DNA from: Colwellia sp. 1_MG-2023 | GTDB taxonomy: Bacteria > Pseudomonadota > Gammaproteobacteria > Enterobacterales > Alteromonadaceae | Assembly (NCBI RefSeq): GCF_030546755.1 | Contig: NZ_JAUOPE010000005.1 | Location: 218,411 to 282,410, forward strand | DNA: 64,000 nucleotides | Direction: 5' to 3' | Notes under the pieces: generated by a model | The model's database searches: none | The model's input: the letters and a program-made list of their open reading frames with translations, nothing else | Told to the model about the DNA's origin: nothing | Part shown: positions 6,882-16,567 of the stretch, in pieces | How the letters are laid out: every line of letters begins with the position of its first letter | How positions within the stretch are numbered: position 1 is the stretch's first letter | Program-made: the position numbers and the translations under genes

Positions 6882-9743
6882 ATGTATAGCAATAGTAAAA
6901 TAGCTAAAGCTGTTCGTCTTGCCATGATTTTTGGTGCAGGCGCAGCAACAGCAGTTACAACATCATCAGTTTCAGCTGAAGAAGAATCAGCTGAGAAAGT
7001 TGAGCGTATAGAAGTTACAGGTTCACGTATTAAACGTGCCGATATGGAAACTTCTAGCCCAATTCAAGTAACAAGTGCTGAAGATATTGAAATTTCAGGT
7101 TTGACTCGTGTAGAAGATATGCTTAACACATTGCCTCAAATTGAAGCATCTTCAACAATTTTCTCGTCAAATGGTGCTAGCGGTCGTGGTGGCATCGATA
7201 TGCGTGGTTTAGGCGCTCATCGTACATTAGTACTTATTAATGGTCGTCGTATGCAACCAGGTGGTGGTTCAAGTGGTTCTGCCGATGCTAACGCTATTCC
7301 TGGTGCATTAGTTAAGCGTGTTGAAGTAATGACCGGTGGTGGTTCTTCTGTATACGGTGCTGATGCGGTTGCAGGTGTTGTTAACTTCGTAATGGATGAT
7401 GACTTCGAAGGTTTAGAAATTGACTTCATTGGTGGTGGTTACCAACATAATAACGATAACTCATACATCCAAGGTTTAATGGATGAAAAAGGTTTCGAAT
7501 ATCCTTCAGGTGGTTCAGATATCGAAGGTAAAAACTTCGGTATAGAAATTACTATGGGTAGTGACTTTGCTGACGGTAAAGGTCATGCAGTTACATATGC
7601 AACATGGAAGCGTAACAATGAAATGAAGTTTGGTACTCGTGACTACACTTCTTGTGCACTAGACGCAACAGCGACTTCATGTGGTGGTTCTGGTAATGCT
7701 GTTATCCCTAACTTTTACTTAAGTCCAATTGGTGCCGATGGCCATTTTGATTGGGGTAATTACGAATATTTAACATTAACTTCTGATAGTAATTTCCAAC
7801 CTTCATCTGGTAATGTATATAACTATAACCCAGTTAACTTCTTCATGCGTCCAGATGAAAGATTCTCATTTGGTTCTTTCGTAAATTACGAAATTAATGA
7901 TAATTTCATGCCGTACATGGAAATTATGTACATGCGTGATCAAACTAAAGGTCAAATCGCTGAATCAGGTACTTTCTTCAACGAAGAATACCGCATTGAT
8001 TACGATAGCCCATTACTTAGTGATGCACAACGTGGTTACTTAACAGATGCATTTGGTTTATCTTCAGGCGATCAATTTGCAACTTATATCGGAAAACGTA
8101 ACGTTGAAGGTGGTGCTCGTGCATCAATTATTCAACATGATTCATTCCGTGTTGTATTAGGTACTGAAGGTGAACTTAATGATTCTTGGTCTTACGATGC
8201 AAGTATTCAAGTAGGTTCAACTACTGTTGATAACGTTTACATTAACGATTTCTTCGCTCCACGTATTACTACAGCGTTAAGTGCTAATGGCGAAAGCTGT
8301 GCTGATACTGCTGACTGTATTCCTTACGAAGTATTTGCTTACCAAGGTGTTACAGAAGAATCAGCTGGCCTATTAACGGGTGTTGCTTCAATGGTCGAAC
8401 TTTCTGACCAATTTATCTTTAGTGCTTTCGTTTCTGGTGAGTTAGATTTTACAATGCCTGGTGCTGATACACCTGTTGCTGTTGTATTTGGTACAGAATA
8501 CAGAAAAGAAGAATATGAACGTGTTGTAGATGAAGTATACGACAAAGGTTTATTATTAGGTCAAGGTGGTCCAACTCATGCATTAGTGGGTGGCTACTCA
8601 GTTCGTGAACTTTACACAGAAGCAAGTATTCCTTTACTTGAAGGTAAAGAATTTGCAGAGTCTTTAGTGCTTGAATTAGGTTACCGTTATTCAGATTACG
8701 ATGTAACAGGTTCAGAGCCAACTTATAAAGTAGCTTTAGACTGGACACCAGTTGATGATTGGAAAGTACGTGCAAGTTATAACCGTGCAGTACGTTCTCC
8801 AAACATTGGTGAAATGTTTGCTAGCCAAGGTTTAGGTTTATGGTCTGGTGAAGATCCGTGTGCTACTGATACTCCATCATTCACAGCTGCACAATGTGCT
8901 AATACCGGTGTAACTGCTGCTCAATATGGTAATATTGCGGCAAGTCCTGCAGGTCAATATAACGGTGTTTACGGTGGTAACCCTGAATTAACACCTGAAA
9001 TTGCTGATACTTTCTCTCTAGGTTTAGTTGGTCAACTTAGTGATGAAATTGATTTCTCAGTAGATTACTGGAAAATTGAAATTGATGAAGTAATCGGTAC
9101 AGTTAGTGAAGACGTAACATTAACGCAATGTGCTACAACAGGTAACGCTGCTTTCTGTGATAACATTAACCGTAACAATGGTGGTAGTCTTTGGGCTGGT
9201 ACACAAGGTTTTATCACAGCAACAAACATTAACCTTGCAAGCCGTAAATGGGAAGGTGTAGATATTACTGCAGCTTACAACACTGAATTATCAGGTAACC
9301 CATTCAGCGTTACTTTAATTAGTACTTACATGATGACTAAACAGTACGAACCACTTCCAGGTAACCCTGAAGCGATTTACGACTGTTCTGGTACTATCAG
9401 TGCTAAATGTTTCCCTCAACCAGAGTGGAGAAGTGTAATCAATGCTAATTACGACATGGGCGATATTGGCTTAAATGCTAAATTACGTATCAATGGCGAA
9501 GTTTCAAACGGCGATTACGATGGCGATGATAACGATGATTACTTAGTAGGTACAGGTATTGGTTCTCAAACTTACCTTGACTTGAGTGTTCGTTACACAG
9601 TATCTGAAAATATTACTACTCGTTTAGGTATTAATAACATTTTAGATGAAGAGCCACCAATGACTGGTAACACAATGGACCCAGGTGCATTTTATGACCA
9701 ATTAGGTCGTTACATTCACGGTTCAGTTTCTTTAACTTTCTAA
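6882..9743 (+). CDS. TonB-dependent outer membrane receptor
   Basis: The 953-residue precursor has a signal peptide (about 1-32), a TonB-box-like VERIEVTGSRIKR segment, a plug domain (about 50-170, with RGLGAHRTLVLINGRRM and SVYGADAVAGVVNF) and a large beta-barrel ending in SLTF, the usual C-terminal aromatic residue. The plug pattern belongs to the Alteromonadales/Caulobacterales receptors that often import oligosaccharides, peptides or unknown polymers rather than classical siderophores; the ligand cannot be read from sequence. I chose the ATG at 6882 because it has AGGGAG five bases upstream and gives a normal signal peptide; a longer frame to 6801 overlaps the promoter-like repeat. A terminator follows. 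Two TPR-sulfotransferases and a TonB2 operon lie downstream. Confidence 0.95.
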   Translation: MYSNSKIAKAVRLAMIFGAGAATAVTTSSVSAEEESAEKVERIEVTGSRIKRADMETSSPIQVTSAEDIEISGLTRVEDMLNTLPQIEASSTIFSSNGASGRGGIDMRGLGAHRTLVLINGRRMQPGGGSSGSADANAIPGALVKRVEVMTGGGSSVYGADAVAGVVNFVMDDDFEGLEIDFIGGGYQHNNDNSYIQGLMDEKGFEYPSGGSDIEGKNFGIEITMGSDFADGKGHAVTYATWKRNNEMKFGTRDYTSCALDATATSCGGSGNAVIPNFYLSPIGADGHFDWGNYEYLTLTSDSNFQPSSGNVYNYNPVNFFMRPDERFSFGSFVNYEINDNFMPYMEIMYMRDQTKGQIAESGTFFNEEYRIDYDSPLLSDAQRGYLTDAFGLSSGDQFATYIGKRNVEGGARASIIQHDSFRVVLGTEGELNDSWSYDASIQVGSTTVDNVYINDFFAPRITTALSANGESCADTADCIPYEVFAYQGVTEESAGLLTGVASMVELSDQFIFSAFVSGELDFTMPGADTPVAVVFGTEYRKEEYERVVDEVYDKGLLLGQGGPTHALVGGYSVRELYTEASIPLLEGKEFAESLVLELGYRYSDYDVTGSEPTYKVALDWTPVDDWKVRASYNRAVRSPNIGEMFASQGLGLWSGEDPCATDTPSFTAAQCANTGVTAAQYGNIAASPAGQYNGVYGGNPELTPEIADTFSLGLVGQLSDEIDFSVDYWKIEIDEVIGTVSEDVTLTQCATTGNAAFCDNINRNNGGSLWAGTQGFITATNINLASRKWEGVDITAAYNTELSGNPFSVTLISTYMMTKQYEPLPGNPEAIYDCSGTISAKCFPQPEWRSVINANYDMGDIGLNAKLRINGEVSNGDYDGDDNDDYLVGTGIGSQTYLDLSVRYTVSENITTRLGINNILDEEPPMTGNTMDPGAFYDQLGRYIHGSVSLTF

Positions 9744-9763
9744 TAAAAAGTTAAAAAACAAGA

Positions 9764-9799
9764 TAAAGCGGCAAACTGCAAAGTTAGCCGCTTTTTTTT
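9764..9799 (+). terminator. rho-independent terminator after the receptor gene
   Basis: AAAGCGGC and GCCGCTTT form a GC-rich stem around a loop of about 12 bases, followed by a run of T. It separates the receptor from the sulfotransferase genes, which would need read-through or their own promoter. Confidence 0.88.
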
Positions 9800-9839
9800 A
9801 TGGTAAAGTTTTATTAACGCTATAATTAAATGTAAATCA

Positions 9840-11480
9840 ATGAAACAAGAATTATCTATTAATCATGCTATAACTCTGTTTAATTCAAATAAACAGCAAG
9901 CAGGTATCAAGGTTATCGAAGAAATACTTAACCTTGAACCAAACAATGTTACAGCTCACCAAGTGATGGTGAAAGCTGGTTTTCAACAAAAAAATCATGT
10001 CTTGGCTGAAAAGCACTTGTTAGCATTGATAAAAATACAACCATCAACAGATAGTTACTTTCAGCCATTAATTGAATTATATGGCTTTCAAAAACGTTGG
10101 TGTGATTTAGCAAATATATATAAAGAACTAGCTGCGAAACATCCAACTAATGCTAATCATCAATTTAATTGCGGTTATTATTTAAAACTTTGTGGAAAGT
10201 TCTCACAGGCAATAAAATACTATAAGCAAGCCTTATCATTGAATATAAATGATGCCTATGAAGTTTATTTAAATATCGCCATTATTTACAGTGAGCATTT
10301 ATCAGCCCCTCAAAAGGCGATAGATCTATTATTAATCGCTATTGAAAAATATCCTAATCAAGACTCATTAAAATACAATTTAGCTAATGTGTATGAACAA
10401 TTAGGCGATAAAAAGTCAGCTTTTTCTATGTTTCAAAGTGCGTTTAGTCAAAATCCGAAGAATTTTGATGCATTAGCAAGACAAGCTGATATTTATAAAA
10501 TTAATTCGAAAGAAGATGAAATCGTTAAAACCATGAAAGATATCTTTTCTGACAATAATATTGAAAAAAAAGATAAAGTTAATATTGCTTATGCATTAGG
10601 AAAAGCACATGACGATTGTAAAGACTATGAGTTAGCCGCATCATTTTATCAAAAGGCCAATGAATTAGATCAAGTGTATTTACCTCGTTATGAGCCAGAA
10701 AAGTTCGAACAATATATTGACAATATTATTAATACTTTTAATCAAGATTGGTTTAAAGCAACTTCTCAGCTCTCTAATCAAACACCTAAAGAGTCGCCGA
10801 TCTTTATATGTGGTATGTTTCGTTCAGGCTCAACATTATGCGAACAAATAATTGCTAGTCATTCGAAAGTAAATTCCGGGGGGGAACAAGAATTTTTTCA
10901 CCGTTCAATCCTCAGTGATTTTCCTGATTTTCCGTTAGATGTACCGGAAAAATTTGCATCAAATAGAGACAAGCTTTTAACAGATTATTTGAATGAAGTT
11001 AAAGAGTTTAAATCGGGGGGGGATTTATTAACGGACAAACGGCCAGATAATTTTTTGTACTTAGGATTAATAAAAACCTTAATGCCCAACGCAAAAATTA
11101 TTTGGACAAAACGTTTTATTTTTGACAATTGTTTATCAGTTTTCTTTTTAAGGTTAGGCTCATCAATGTCCTACGCAACAAAAATAGAAAACACATTACA
11201 TTTTTATAAACAACAAGAAAAGTTAATGAATCATTGGTTGTCATTATTTGGCGATGATATTTTAGCTTTTAATTATGATGAGCTAATTAGTGAACCTGAA
11301 GTAAACATACGAGAACTAATTTCTTTTTTCGATTTATCATGGGAAGAGTCATGTTTAAATTTTCATCAAGCAAATAACCAAGTAAAAACTGCTAGTGTGT
11401 GGCAGGTGAGACAACCTTTATATAAAGGGTCTTCTGGTCGTTGGAAAAATTACCAGCAATATTTTTCTTTTGACTATTAG
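9840..11480 (+). CDS. TPR-repeat sulfotransferase, first copy
   Basis: This 546-residue protein has N-terminal tetratricopeptide repeats (about 1-290) and a C-terminal PAPS-dependent sulfotransferase domain (about 315-545). The 5'-phosphosulfate loop is seen as GMFRSGSTLCEQIIASHS (about residue 324); NAKIIWTKRFIFDNCLS is the region that binds the 3'-phosphate in the family. There is no signal peptide, so it should act in the cytosol on a protein, peptide or glycan acceptor, which is unknown. It ends about 10 residues earlier than the next paralogue. Two pure G runs (7 at 10878-10884 and 8 at 11015-11022) lie in the catalytic half and could make expression phase-variable. It follows the receptor gene by about 100 bases, after a terminator. 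Confidence 0.9.
   Translation: MKQELSINHAITLFNSNKQQAGIKVIEEILNLEPNNVTAHQVMVKAGFQQKNHVLAEKHLLALIKIQPSTDSYFQPLIELYGFQKRWCDLANIYKELAAKHPTNANHQFNCGYYLKLCGKFSQAIKYYKQALSLNINDAYEVYLNIAIIYSEHLSAPQKAIDLLLIAIEKYPNQDSLKYNLANVYEQLGDKKSAFSMFQSAFSQNPKNFDALARQADIYKINSKEDEIVKTMKDIFSDNNIEKKDKVNIAYALGKAHDDCKDYELAASFYQKANELDQVYLPRYEPEKFEQYIDNIINTFNQDWFKATSQLSNQTPKESPIFICGMFRSGSTLCEQIIASHSKVNSGGEQEFFHRSILSDFPDFPLDVPEKFASNRDKLLTDYLNEVKEFKSGGDLLTDKRPDNFLYLGLIKTLMPNAKIIWTKRFIFDNCLSVFFLRLGSSMSYATKIENTLHFYKQQEKLMNHWLSLFGDDILAFNYDELISEPEVNIRELISFFDLSWEESCLNFHQANNQVKTASVWQVRQPLYKGSSGRWKNYQQYFSFDY
10878..10884 (+). repeat. seven-G homopolymer inside a sulfotransferase gene
   Basis: Seven consecutive G encode Gly-Gly plus the first base of Glu in an AT-rich gene. 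Slippage by one base would shift the frame inside the catalytic domain. Confidence 0.85.
11015..11022 (+). repeat. eight-G homopolymer inside a sulfotransferase gene
   Basis: Eight consecutive G span a Ser-Gly-Gly-Asp stretch. This is the longest G run I noticed in the window and lies about 130 bases after the seven-G run. Confidence 0.88.
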
Positions 11481-11528
11481 CGCCAATATTAAATATTTAA
11501 CGAAAACTTATTGTTTACGGATAACATC

Positions 11529-13226
11529 ATGAATTTTAACAAGCAGCAGACTATTACTCCTCAACAACGTGATTGTTTGCAAAGAGCGGAAAAAGCTGTT
11601 TCTGCAGGAAATATACCTTTAGCTGAATCTGAATATAGAAAGCTAATAGCTAGTCACATTCAAATCCCACAAGTCTATTCACAGCTTGCAGTTATTTGTG
11701 CTCAATCAAACAGGATTGATGAAGCTAAAAAGTTATGGATGTTTGCTCTACAGTTATCCCCTAATTTTCCTGATGCTCTTATTGCTTTAGGGGATGTATG
11801 TAAATTTGAACGCAATTTTAAACAAGCCATTGTTTATTATCTACAAGCACTTAGTGCCAAGCCTAAACTTGCCATTGGTCATTTAAATTTAAGTTTTTGT
11901 TATTTACAGATAGGAAAACTCGAGGAAAGTGAACAATCTTGTTTAAATGCACTAGCTATTATCCCTAACTTTTCGCAAGCAGAAGATCACTTAGGGCAAA
12001 TTTATATCGTTAAAAATGAGCTAGGAAAAGCACAGGCTTTATTTGAAAAACAATTAAAAGTAAATGGTAAAAATGTGAAAGCACTTTACACACTAGGGAA
12101 TATTGTAAAGTCTCAAGGCAAACTTGAAAAAGCAAAAGCATATTATCAACAAGCAATCACCATTTATCCTGAGTATTCACAAGCCCATTTTACCTTTGCT
12201 ACTATTAATAAGTATATTGATAAAAATGATCCACATATTGCATTAATGCAAGAGGAATACAACAAAGCTAATCTACCTACTGAAAATAAAATTCAGTTAT
12301 CTTTTGCTTTATCTAAAGCTTATGAAGATTTACAGGATTATTCCCAAGCATTTAATTACTTAAAAACAGGTAATGATCTTCGACATGCGAGAAACAATTA
12401 TACTATCGAATCGGATAAAGTGTTTTTTCAAAATATTATTGATACCTTTACAAAAGATAGCATAGATAAAATAACATTAAGCTCGCAACATTCATCTAAG
12501 CCTATTTTTATTATTGGCATGCCTCGTTCGGGTACTACGTTAGTCGAAAAGGTTTTAGCTAGTCATTCAAAAGTGCATGGTGCGGGCGAATTAGAACACT
12601 TTTTTAAATACTCAACAGAAGACTTTCTAACAGAAAATAATAACTTTCTATTTGCACCTCTAGAGCACTATCCAAAAGAAAAGTTAGAAAGAATAGGACA
12701 AGAATACCTTAAACAGTTAGAGAGTATTAATTCTAATTCAGAGTATATCACCGACAAATTACCTTTTAACATGCTAATGGTCGGATTTATAAAACTTGTT
12801 TTTCCTAACGCTAAAATCATTCACTGCGTCAGAAATGCTAGAGATAATTGTATGTCAATTTTCAAAAGAAATTTTACTACTGACAATTACCGTTTCGCAT
12901 ATAACTTAAAAACTCTCGGTCAATTCCATCTGTTGTATCAAAAACTGATGGAACATTGGCATAATAACTTTCCTGGATCTATCTATGATATTGAATACGA
13001 AACTCTGATAAAAAATCCAAAAGATGAAATTAAAAAATTAATACAGGTATGTGATTTAGACTGGGAAGAAGCTTGTTTGAACTTCCATCAAACAGAAGCT
13101 GTGATAAAAACGGCGAGTGCTTATCAAGTACGGCAACCCATTTATGATACCTCTGTTGGTTTATGGCAAAAGTATGAAGATAACATTGCTGAGTTATTGA
13201 ATGAGTTAGCTGTTAACGATAAATAA
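11529..13226 (+). CDS. TPR-repeat sulfotransferase, second copy
   Basis: The second paralogue (about 565 residues) has TPR helices (about 10-290) followed by a sulfotransferase domain with the canonical loop GMPRSGTTLVEKVLASHSKV (about residue 327) and NAKIIHCVRNARDNCMSIF for 3'-phosphate binding. It is closer to the family consensus than copy one. TPR-sulfotransferases of this kind are common in Alteromonadales and often sit beside TonB-dependent receptors; their acceptors are not established. The ATG at 11529 is preferred over an in-frame TTG at 11511, though neither has a strong ribosome site. It runs on from copy one with a gap of about 50 bases and converges on the esterase gene. Confidence 0.9.
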   Translation: MNFNKQQTITPQQRDCLQRAEKAVSAGNIPLAESEYRKLIASHIQIPQVYSQLAVICAQSNRIDEAKKLWMFALQLSPNFPDALIALGDVCKFERNFKQAIVYYLQALSAKPKLAIGHLNLSFCYLQIGKLEESEQSCLNALAIIPNFSQAEDHLGQIYIVKNELGKAQALFEKQLKVNGKNVKALYTLGNIVKSQGKLEKAKAYYQQAITIYPEYSQAHFTFATINKYIDKNDPHIALMQEEYNKANLPTENKIQLSFALSKAYEDLQDYSQAFNYLKTGNDLRHARNNYTIESDKVFFQNIIDTFTKDSIDKITLSSQHSSKPIFIIGMPRSGTTLVEKVLASHSKVHGAGELEHFFKYSTEDFLTENNNFLFAPLEHYPKEKLERIGQEYLKQLESINSNSEYITDKLPFNMLMVGFIKLVFPNAKIIHCVRNARDNCMSIFKRNFTTDNYRFAYNLKTLGQFHLLYQKLMEHWHNNFPGSIYDIEYETLIKNPKDEIKKLIQVCDLDWEEACLNFHQTEAVIKTASAYQVRQPIYDTSVGLWQKYEDNIAELLNELAVNDK

Positions 13227-13239
13227 CAATCGTAATTCA

Positions 13240-14016
13240 TTATTTACTAATTTCTTTAATAGTAAAGAATGTAGTTAATATAGCAGGAATTAAAGGTCGC
13301 CAATTATCCCAATTATGACCTTTATTATTTTTTATAAAAGTAACATCATAATTCTTATGAAGAAGTGTATTATAGAATTTATAGATCGCTTGACCGTTAT
13401 CGTTTTTTCCACCAGATGAAAGAAACATTTTTAATGGAAGAGCAGGTGACTTTGCATATAAACGACGAATAATTTTCAAGTGTTGCTCATTTGCAGGAGA
13501 TTGCATGACTAAACCACCAAAGTATTTATTAGCAGTTAGTCCAAAGCAAGCAGCATTTAATCCTCCAAATGAAATACCACCTATTACTCTATCTTCTCTT
13601 GCTAAACTGACAGGAAAATTGTAACTGATTGTAGGAACAAGTTCGTTTATGAAAAAACTGATGTATTTTGAATTACACATAAATTCATTGTTTCTTCTAT
13701 TTTCGATTAAATTATGTGGATTTCTACTGTCAATGAAGATGACATAAATTGGTGAAATTTGGTTCGAAGCAATTAAATCATCCAGTACTGTTATAATCTC
13801 GCCACTTGATAGATACCACTGACCGTCCGTCAAATATAAAGTAGGGAGCAACACTTTTTGAATATCTGTCTTTGGAGTATAAACTCTATAATTTAGATCG
13901 TATTTTAAAATTTCACTTTTGAATAAATAGTTAGTTGATAAAAAACCGCTTGCATGAACCGACTTTGTATTATTAACAATCGCAATGAGAATCGAAGTTA
14001 GTATAAATCTTTTCAT
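13240..14016 (-). CDS. secreted alpha/beta-hydrolase esterase (esterase D/IroE-like fold)
   Basis: The protein of about 258 residues starts with a signal peptide (about 1-22) and has the alpha/beta-hydrolase plan of the putative esterase family: the nucleophile elbow GGISFGG (about residue 146), LFLSSGGKND before the acid position, and the catalytic His in GHNWDNW near the C-terminus. Periplasmic relatives include siderophore esterases such as IroE and PfeE, but also carbohydrate esterases, so the substrate is open. It lies between the receptor/sulfotransferase genes and the TonB2 operon on the opposite strand, and may act on material imported by the receptor. I prefer the ATG at 14016 to a GTG three codons earlier. 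Confidence 0.82.
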   Translation of the reverse strand: MKRFILTSILIAIVNNTKSVHASGFLSTNYLFKSEILKYDLNYRVYTPKTDIQKVLLPTLYLTDGQWYLSSGEIITVLDDLIASNQISPIYVIFIDSRNPHNLIENRRNNEFMCNSKYISFFINELVPTISYNFPVSLAREDRVIGGISFGGLNAACFGLTANKYFGGLVMQSPANEQHLKIIRRLYAKSPALPLKMFLSSGGKNDNGQAIYKFYNTLLHKNYDVTFIKNNKGHNWDNWRPLIPAILTTFFTIKEISK

Positions 14017-14438
14017 AACAATCACTTAGTTTTTTTATCGTTAGTATTTTTACAAATGAGATTAATAATTTAAGTTATTTTGTAGAATGACAAAAATAGT
14101 AATTTATTATTTATAATTGTAATAATATTTGACTTACTACGAACAACTTAGTAAAACATAGGTAGCAAATATTTAATACATAATTTAGGGGTTATTTTAT
14201 AGTCAATTTAGGCAATAAGTTAATAACTTGTTGGTTAATTATTACTAAAACAGGTTGATTTTTGTACTTTCTACTAAATTAACCACCTTTTTACTATGTT
14301 CAGTTGACATAAACACTGTCGTCTGGGAATATTGCATGGTTTTATTCTAGAGAAATTAAAACTTAAAAATGGCAGATTATTAAATTTGCGTTAACAATAA
14401 TATTTGTTATCAAAATTCAATAGCAATGGTTGGGAACT
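14017..14438. other. AT-rich divergent promoter region, esterase / TonB2 operon
   Basis: There is no gene in about 420 bases. It must hold the promoters of the esterase (leftward) and the TonB2 operon (rightward). I looked for a Fur-type palindrome and saw only weak partial matches, so I do not claim one. Confidence 0.6.
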
Positions 14439-15218
14439 ATGTCCAAATTAAGCAAGAAAAGCCTTATCGCATCAACGATAATCGGCTCATTAGCATTAAC
14501 AGCAAGCACTTTCGCTTCTGCAGATGCATTAACTGAACTACATAAAGCGGAAGCTCAAGTATTTAAAGCTTCTGAAAAGTCACAAAGCAAAATCGATAAT
14601 ATCTACGAGCAAACGTTAGAATTATTAGCTGAATACCGTAACACGGTTGATGAAGCTGAAATTTTATCTGGCTACAACGATCATGTTCAATTAATGGTTG
14701 ATGATCAAAATGCCAATATTAAATCGCTTGAAAAGCAAATTGCTGGTATCGATAAAACTAAACAAGGTGTTGTACCATTAATGTACAAAATGATCGACAC
14801 ATTGGAAAAATTTGTTGAACTAGATGTACCAATGAACATTGCAGCTCGTAAAGAGCGTATCCAAGGTTTACGCGATGTTATGGGTAACTCAAACGTTTCT
14901 GTTTCTGAGCAGTTCCGTTTAGTGTTAGAAGCTTACGAAATTGAAGCAAACTACGGTACCGTATTTGGTGTATATCAAGCAGAATTAGACTTTGGTGGTC
15001 AAACATTAACAGCTGATTTCTTACATATGGGTCGTATTTCTTTCGTAGCTCAATCTCTTGATATGAAAAATGCATGGGTTTGGAATAACGAAACTCGTTC
15101 ATGGGATGTGTTAGACGATGAGTACCTTAAGCCTATTACTGATGGTATTCGTATGGCTCGTAAGCAATTACCATTAGATTTAACCAAGTTACCAGTATTT
15201 GCAGCAGGAGCTAAATAA
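14439..15218 (+). CDS. DUF3450 periplasmic protein of the TonB2 operon
   Basis: This protein of about 259 residues has a signal peptide (about 1-28, cut after FASA) and a long helical, coiled-coil region (about 30-130) followed by a compact C-terminal part; this matches DUF3450, whose genes are regularly the first gene of TtpC-ExbB-ExbD-TonB operons in Vibrio, Shewanella and relatives. It is likely periplasmic and an accessory of the energy-transduction complex. Its role is not known in detail. The start at 14439 has GGGA five bases upstream; an in-frame TTG at 14430 is less likely. Its stop overlaps the next start (TAATG). Confidence 0.9.
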   Translation: MSKLSKKSLIASTIIGSLALTASTFASADALTELHKAEAQVFKASEKSQSKIDNIYEQTLELLAEYRNTVDEAEILSGYNDHVQLMVDDQNANIKSLEKQIAGIDKTKQGVVPLMYKMIDTLEKFVELDVPMNIAARKERIQGLRDVMGNSNVSVSEQFRLVLEAYEIEANYGTVFGVYQAELDFGGQTLTADFLHMGRISFVAQSLDMKNAWVWNNETRSWDVLDDEYLKPITDGIRMARKQLPLDLTKLPVFAAGAK

Positions 15219-16567
15219 TGAAAAAAGTAATTAATTATGTATTGCTTGCTGCATCAATGACAGCAGGTATTGCTACTTCAGCAAACGCTAACGATTTGAA
15301 CGAGCTTTTAAAGCAAGTTAAAGCAGATCGTATTTCTGAAGCTAAAATTGATAAAAAGCGTGAAGCTGAATTTACTTCTGCTCGTGCTGATAAACAAGCT
15401 TTATTAAACAAAGCTAAAAAGCAATTGGCTGATGAGCAAGCTCGAAATAAGCGTTTGACGAAAGAATATGCGGCTAATGAAATTACACTAGCGCAAAAAG
15501 AAGTTGAATTAGATAACGCTAAAGGTACTTTAGGTGAAATGTTTGGTGTAAGTCGTGCAGCTGCTGCAAATGCTTACGGTCAAATTGCTACTTCAATCGT
15601 TAGTGCTGAATACCCAGGTCGTGGTGAAGCATTAGACGCAATTGCTAACGCTAAAGCTATTCCTGAATTAGAACAACTTGAAGAGTTATGGTTTGCTTTG
15701 CAAACAGAAATGACTCAATCAGGTGAAATTTCACAGTTTACAGCTGAAGTAACAAACTTAGATGGTTCTAAATCAACTGAACAAGTTACTCGTATTGGTA
15801 CATTTAACCTAGTTTCAGAAAATGGTTACTTAAACTACAACGATGAAGTTGGTCAAATTCAACCATTGGCTAAACAGCCTGCTGGTTACATTGCTGATTC
15901 AGCCTCTAACTTCTTCGGTGAAACTTCTGGTTACTCTCCTTTATATGTTGATCCTTCTCGTGGTGCTATCTTAACGTTAGAAACGCGTAAGAAAACATTA
16001 GAAGAATTTTACCATCAAGGTGGTACAGTTGGTTACGCAATCACTGTATTGCTAATTATTGGTTTATTAATTGCCCTTGAGCGTGTTGTTGTACTTGGTG
16101 CAGTTTCTTCTAAAATGAAAGCTCAACAGAAGAACCTAGACCAACCAAATAATAACAACCCATTAGGTCGCTTATTAACGGTGTATCAAGAAAACAAAGG
16201 TGCTGATGCTGAAACATTAGAACTTAAACTTGATGAAGCTATTTTGCGTGAAACTCCAACGGTTGACCGTGGTATTAGTTTAATCAAGATGTTTGCTGCC
16301 ATAGCTCCTCTAATGGGTCTATTAGGTACAGTAATCGGTATGATTATGACATTCCAAACAATTACCTTGTTTGGTACAGGTGACCCGAAAATTATGGCGG
16401 GTAACATCTCATTAGCACTTGTAACAACTGCTCTTGGTCTTATCGCCGCATTACCACTAATTTTAGTACACAGCATTGTTGCTGGTCGTAGTAAAGCTGT
16501 TCTTCATAAATTAGACGAGCAAAGTGCTGGTTTAATTGCTGCAATTGCAGAGAAGGAGTCTAAATAA
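15218..16567 (+). CDS. ttpC: TtpC, long MotA/TolQ/ExbB-type proton channel protein
   Basis: The 449-residue protein has a signal peptide (about 1-24), a long periplasmic coiled-coil region (about 30-100) and globular part, then three membrane helices of the ExbB/TolQ type from about residue 268 (YAITVLLIIGLLIALERV) to the C-terminus, with APLMGLLGTVIGMI as the family motif. This is the TtpC layout, a fourth component of TonB2 systems that is needed for their function in Vibrio. It overlaps the DUF3450 gene by one base and the exbB2 gene by one base, showing tight coupling in the operon. Confidence 0.93.
   Translation: MKKVINYVLLAASMTAGIATSANANDLNELLKQVKADRISEAKIDKKREAEFTSARADKQALLNKAKKQLADEQARNKRLTKEYAANEITLAQKEVELDNAKGTLGEMFGVSRAAAANAYGQIATSIVSAEYPGRGEALDAIANAKAIPELEQLEELWFALQTEMTQSGEISQFTAEVTNLDGSKSTEQVTRIGTFNLVSENGYLNYNDEVGQIQPLAKQPAGYIADSASNFFGETSGYSPLYVDPSRGAILTLETRKKTLEEFYHQGGTVGYAITVLLIIGLLIALERVVVLGAVSSKMKAQQKNLDQPNNNNPLGRLLTVYQENKGADAETLELKLDEAILRETPTVDRGISLIKMFAAIAPLMGLLGTVIGMIMTFQTITLFGTGDPKIMAGNISLALVTTALGLIAALPLILVHSIVAGRSKAVLHKLDEQSAGLIAAIAEKESK

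Noticed and set aside
8449-8802. 117-residue reading frame on the minus strand inside the receptor gene
   Set aside because: It overlaps a well supported receptor gene in full, with Leu/His-rich composition typical of antisense shadows.
14017-14438. Fur box before the TonB2 operon
   Set aside because: Only weak partial matches to the GATAAT pattern were found in very AT-rich DNA.
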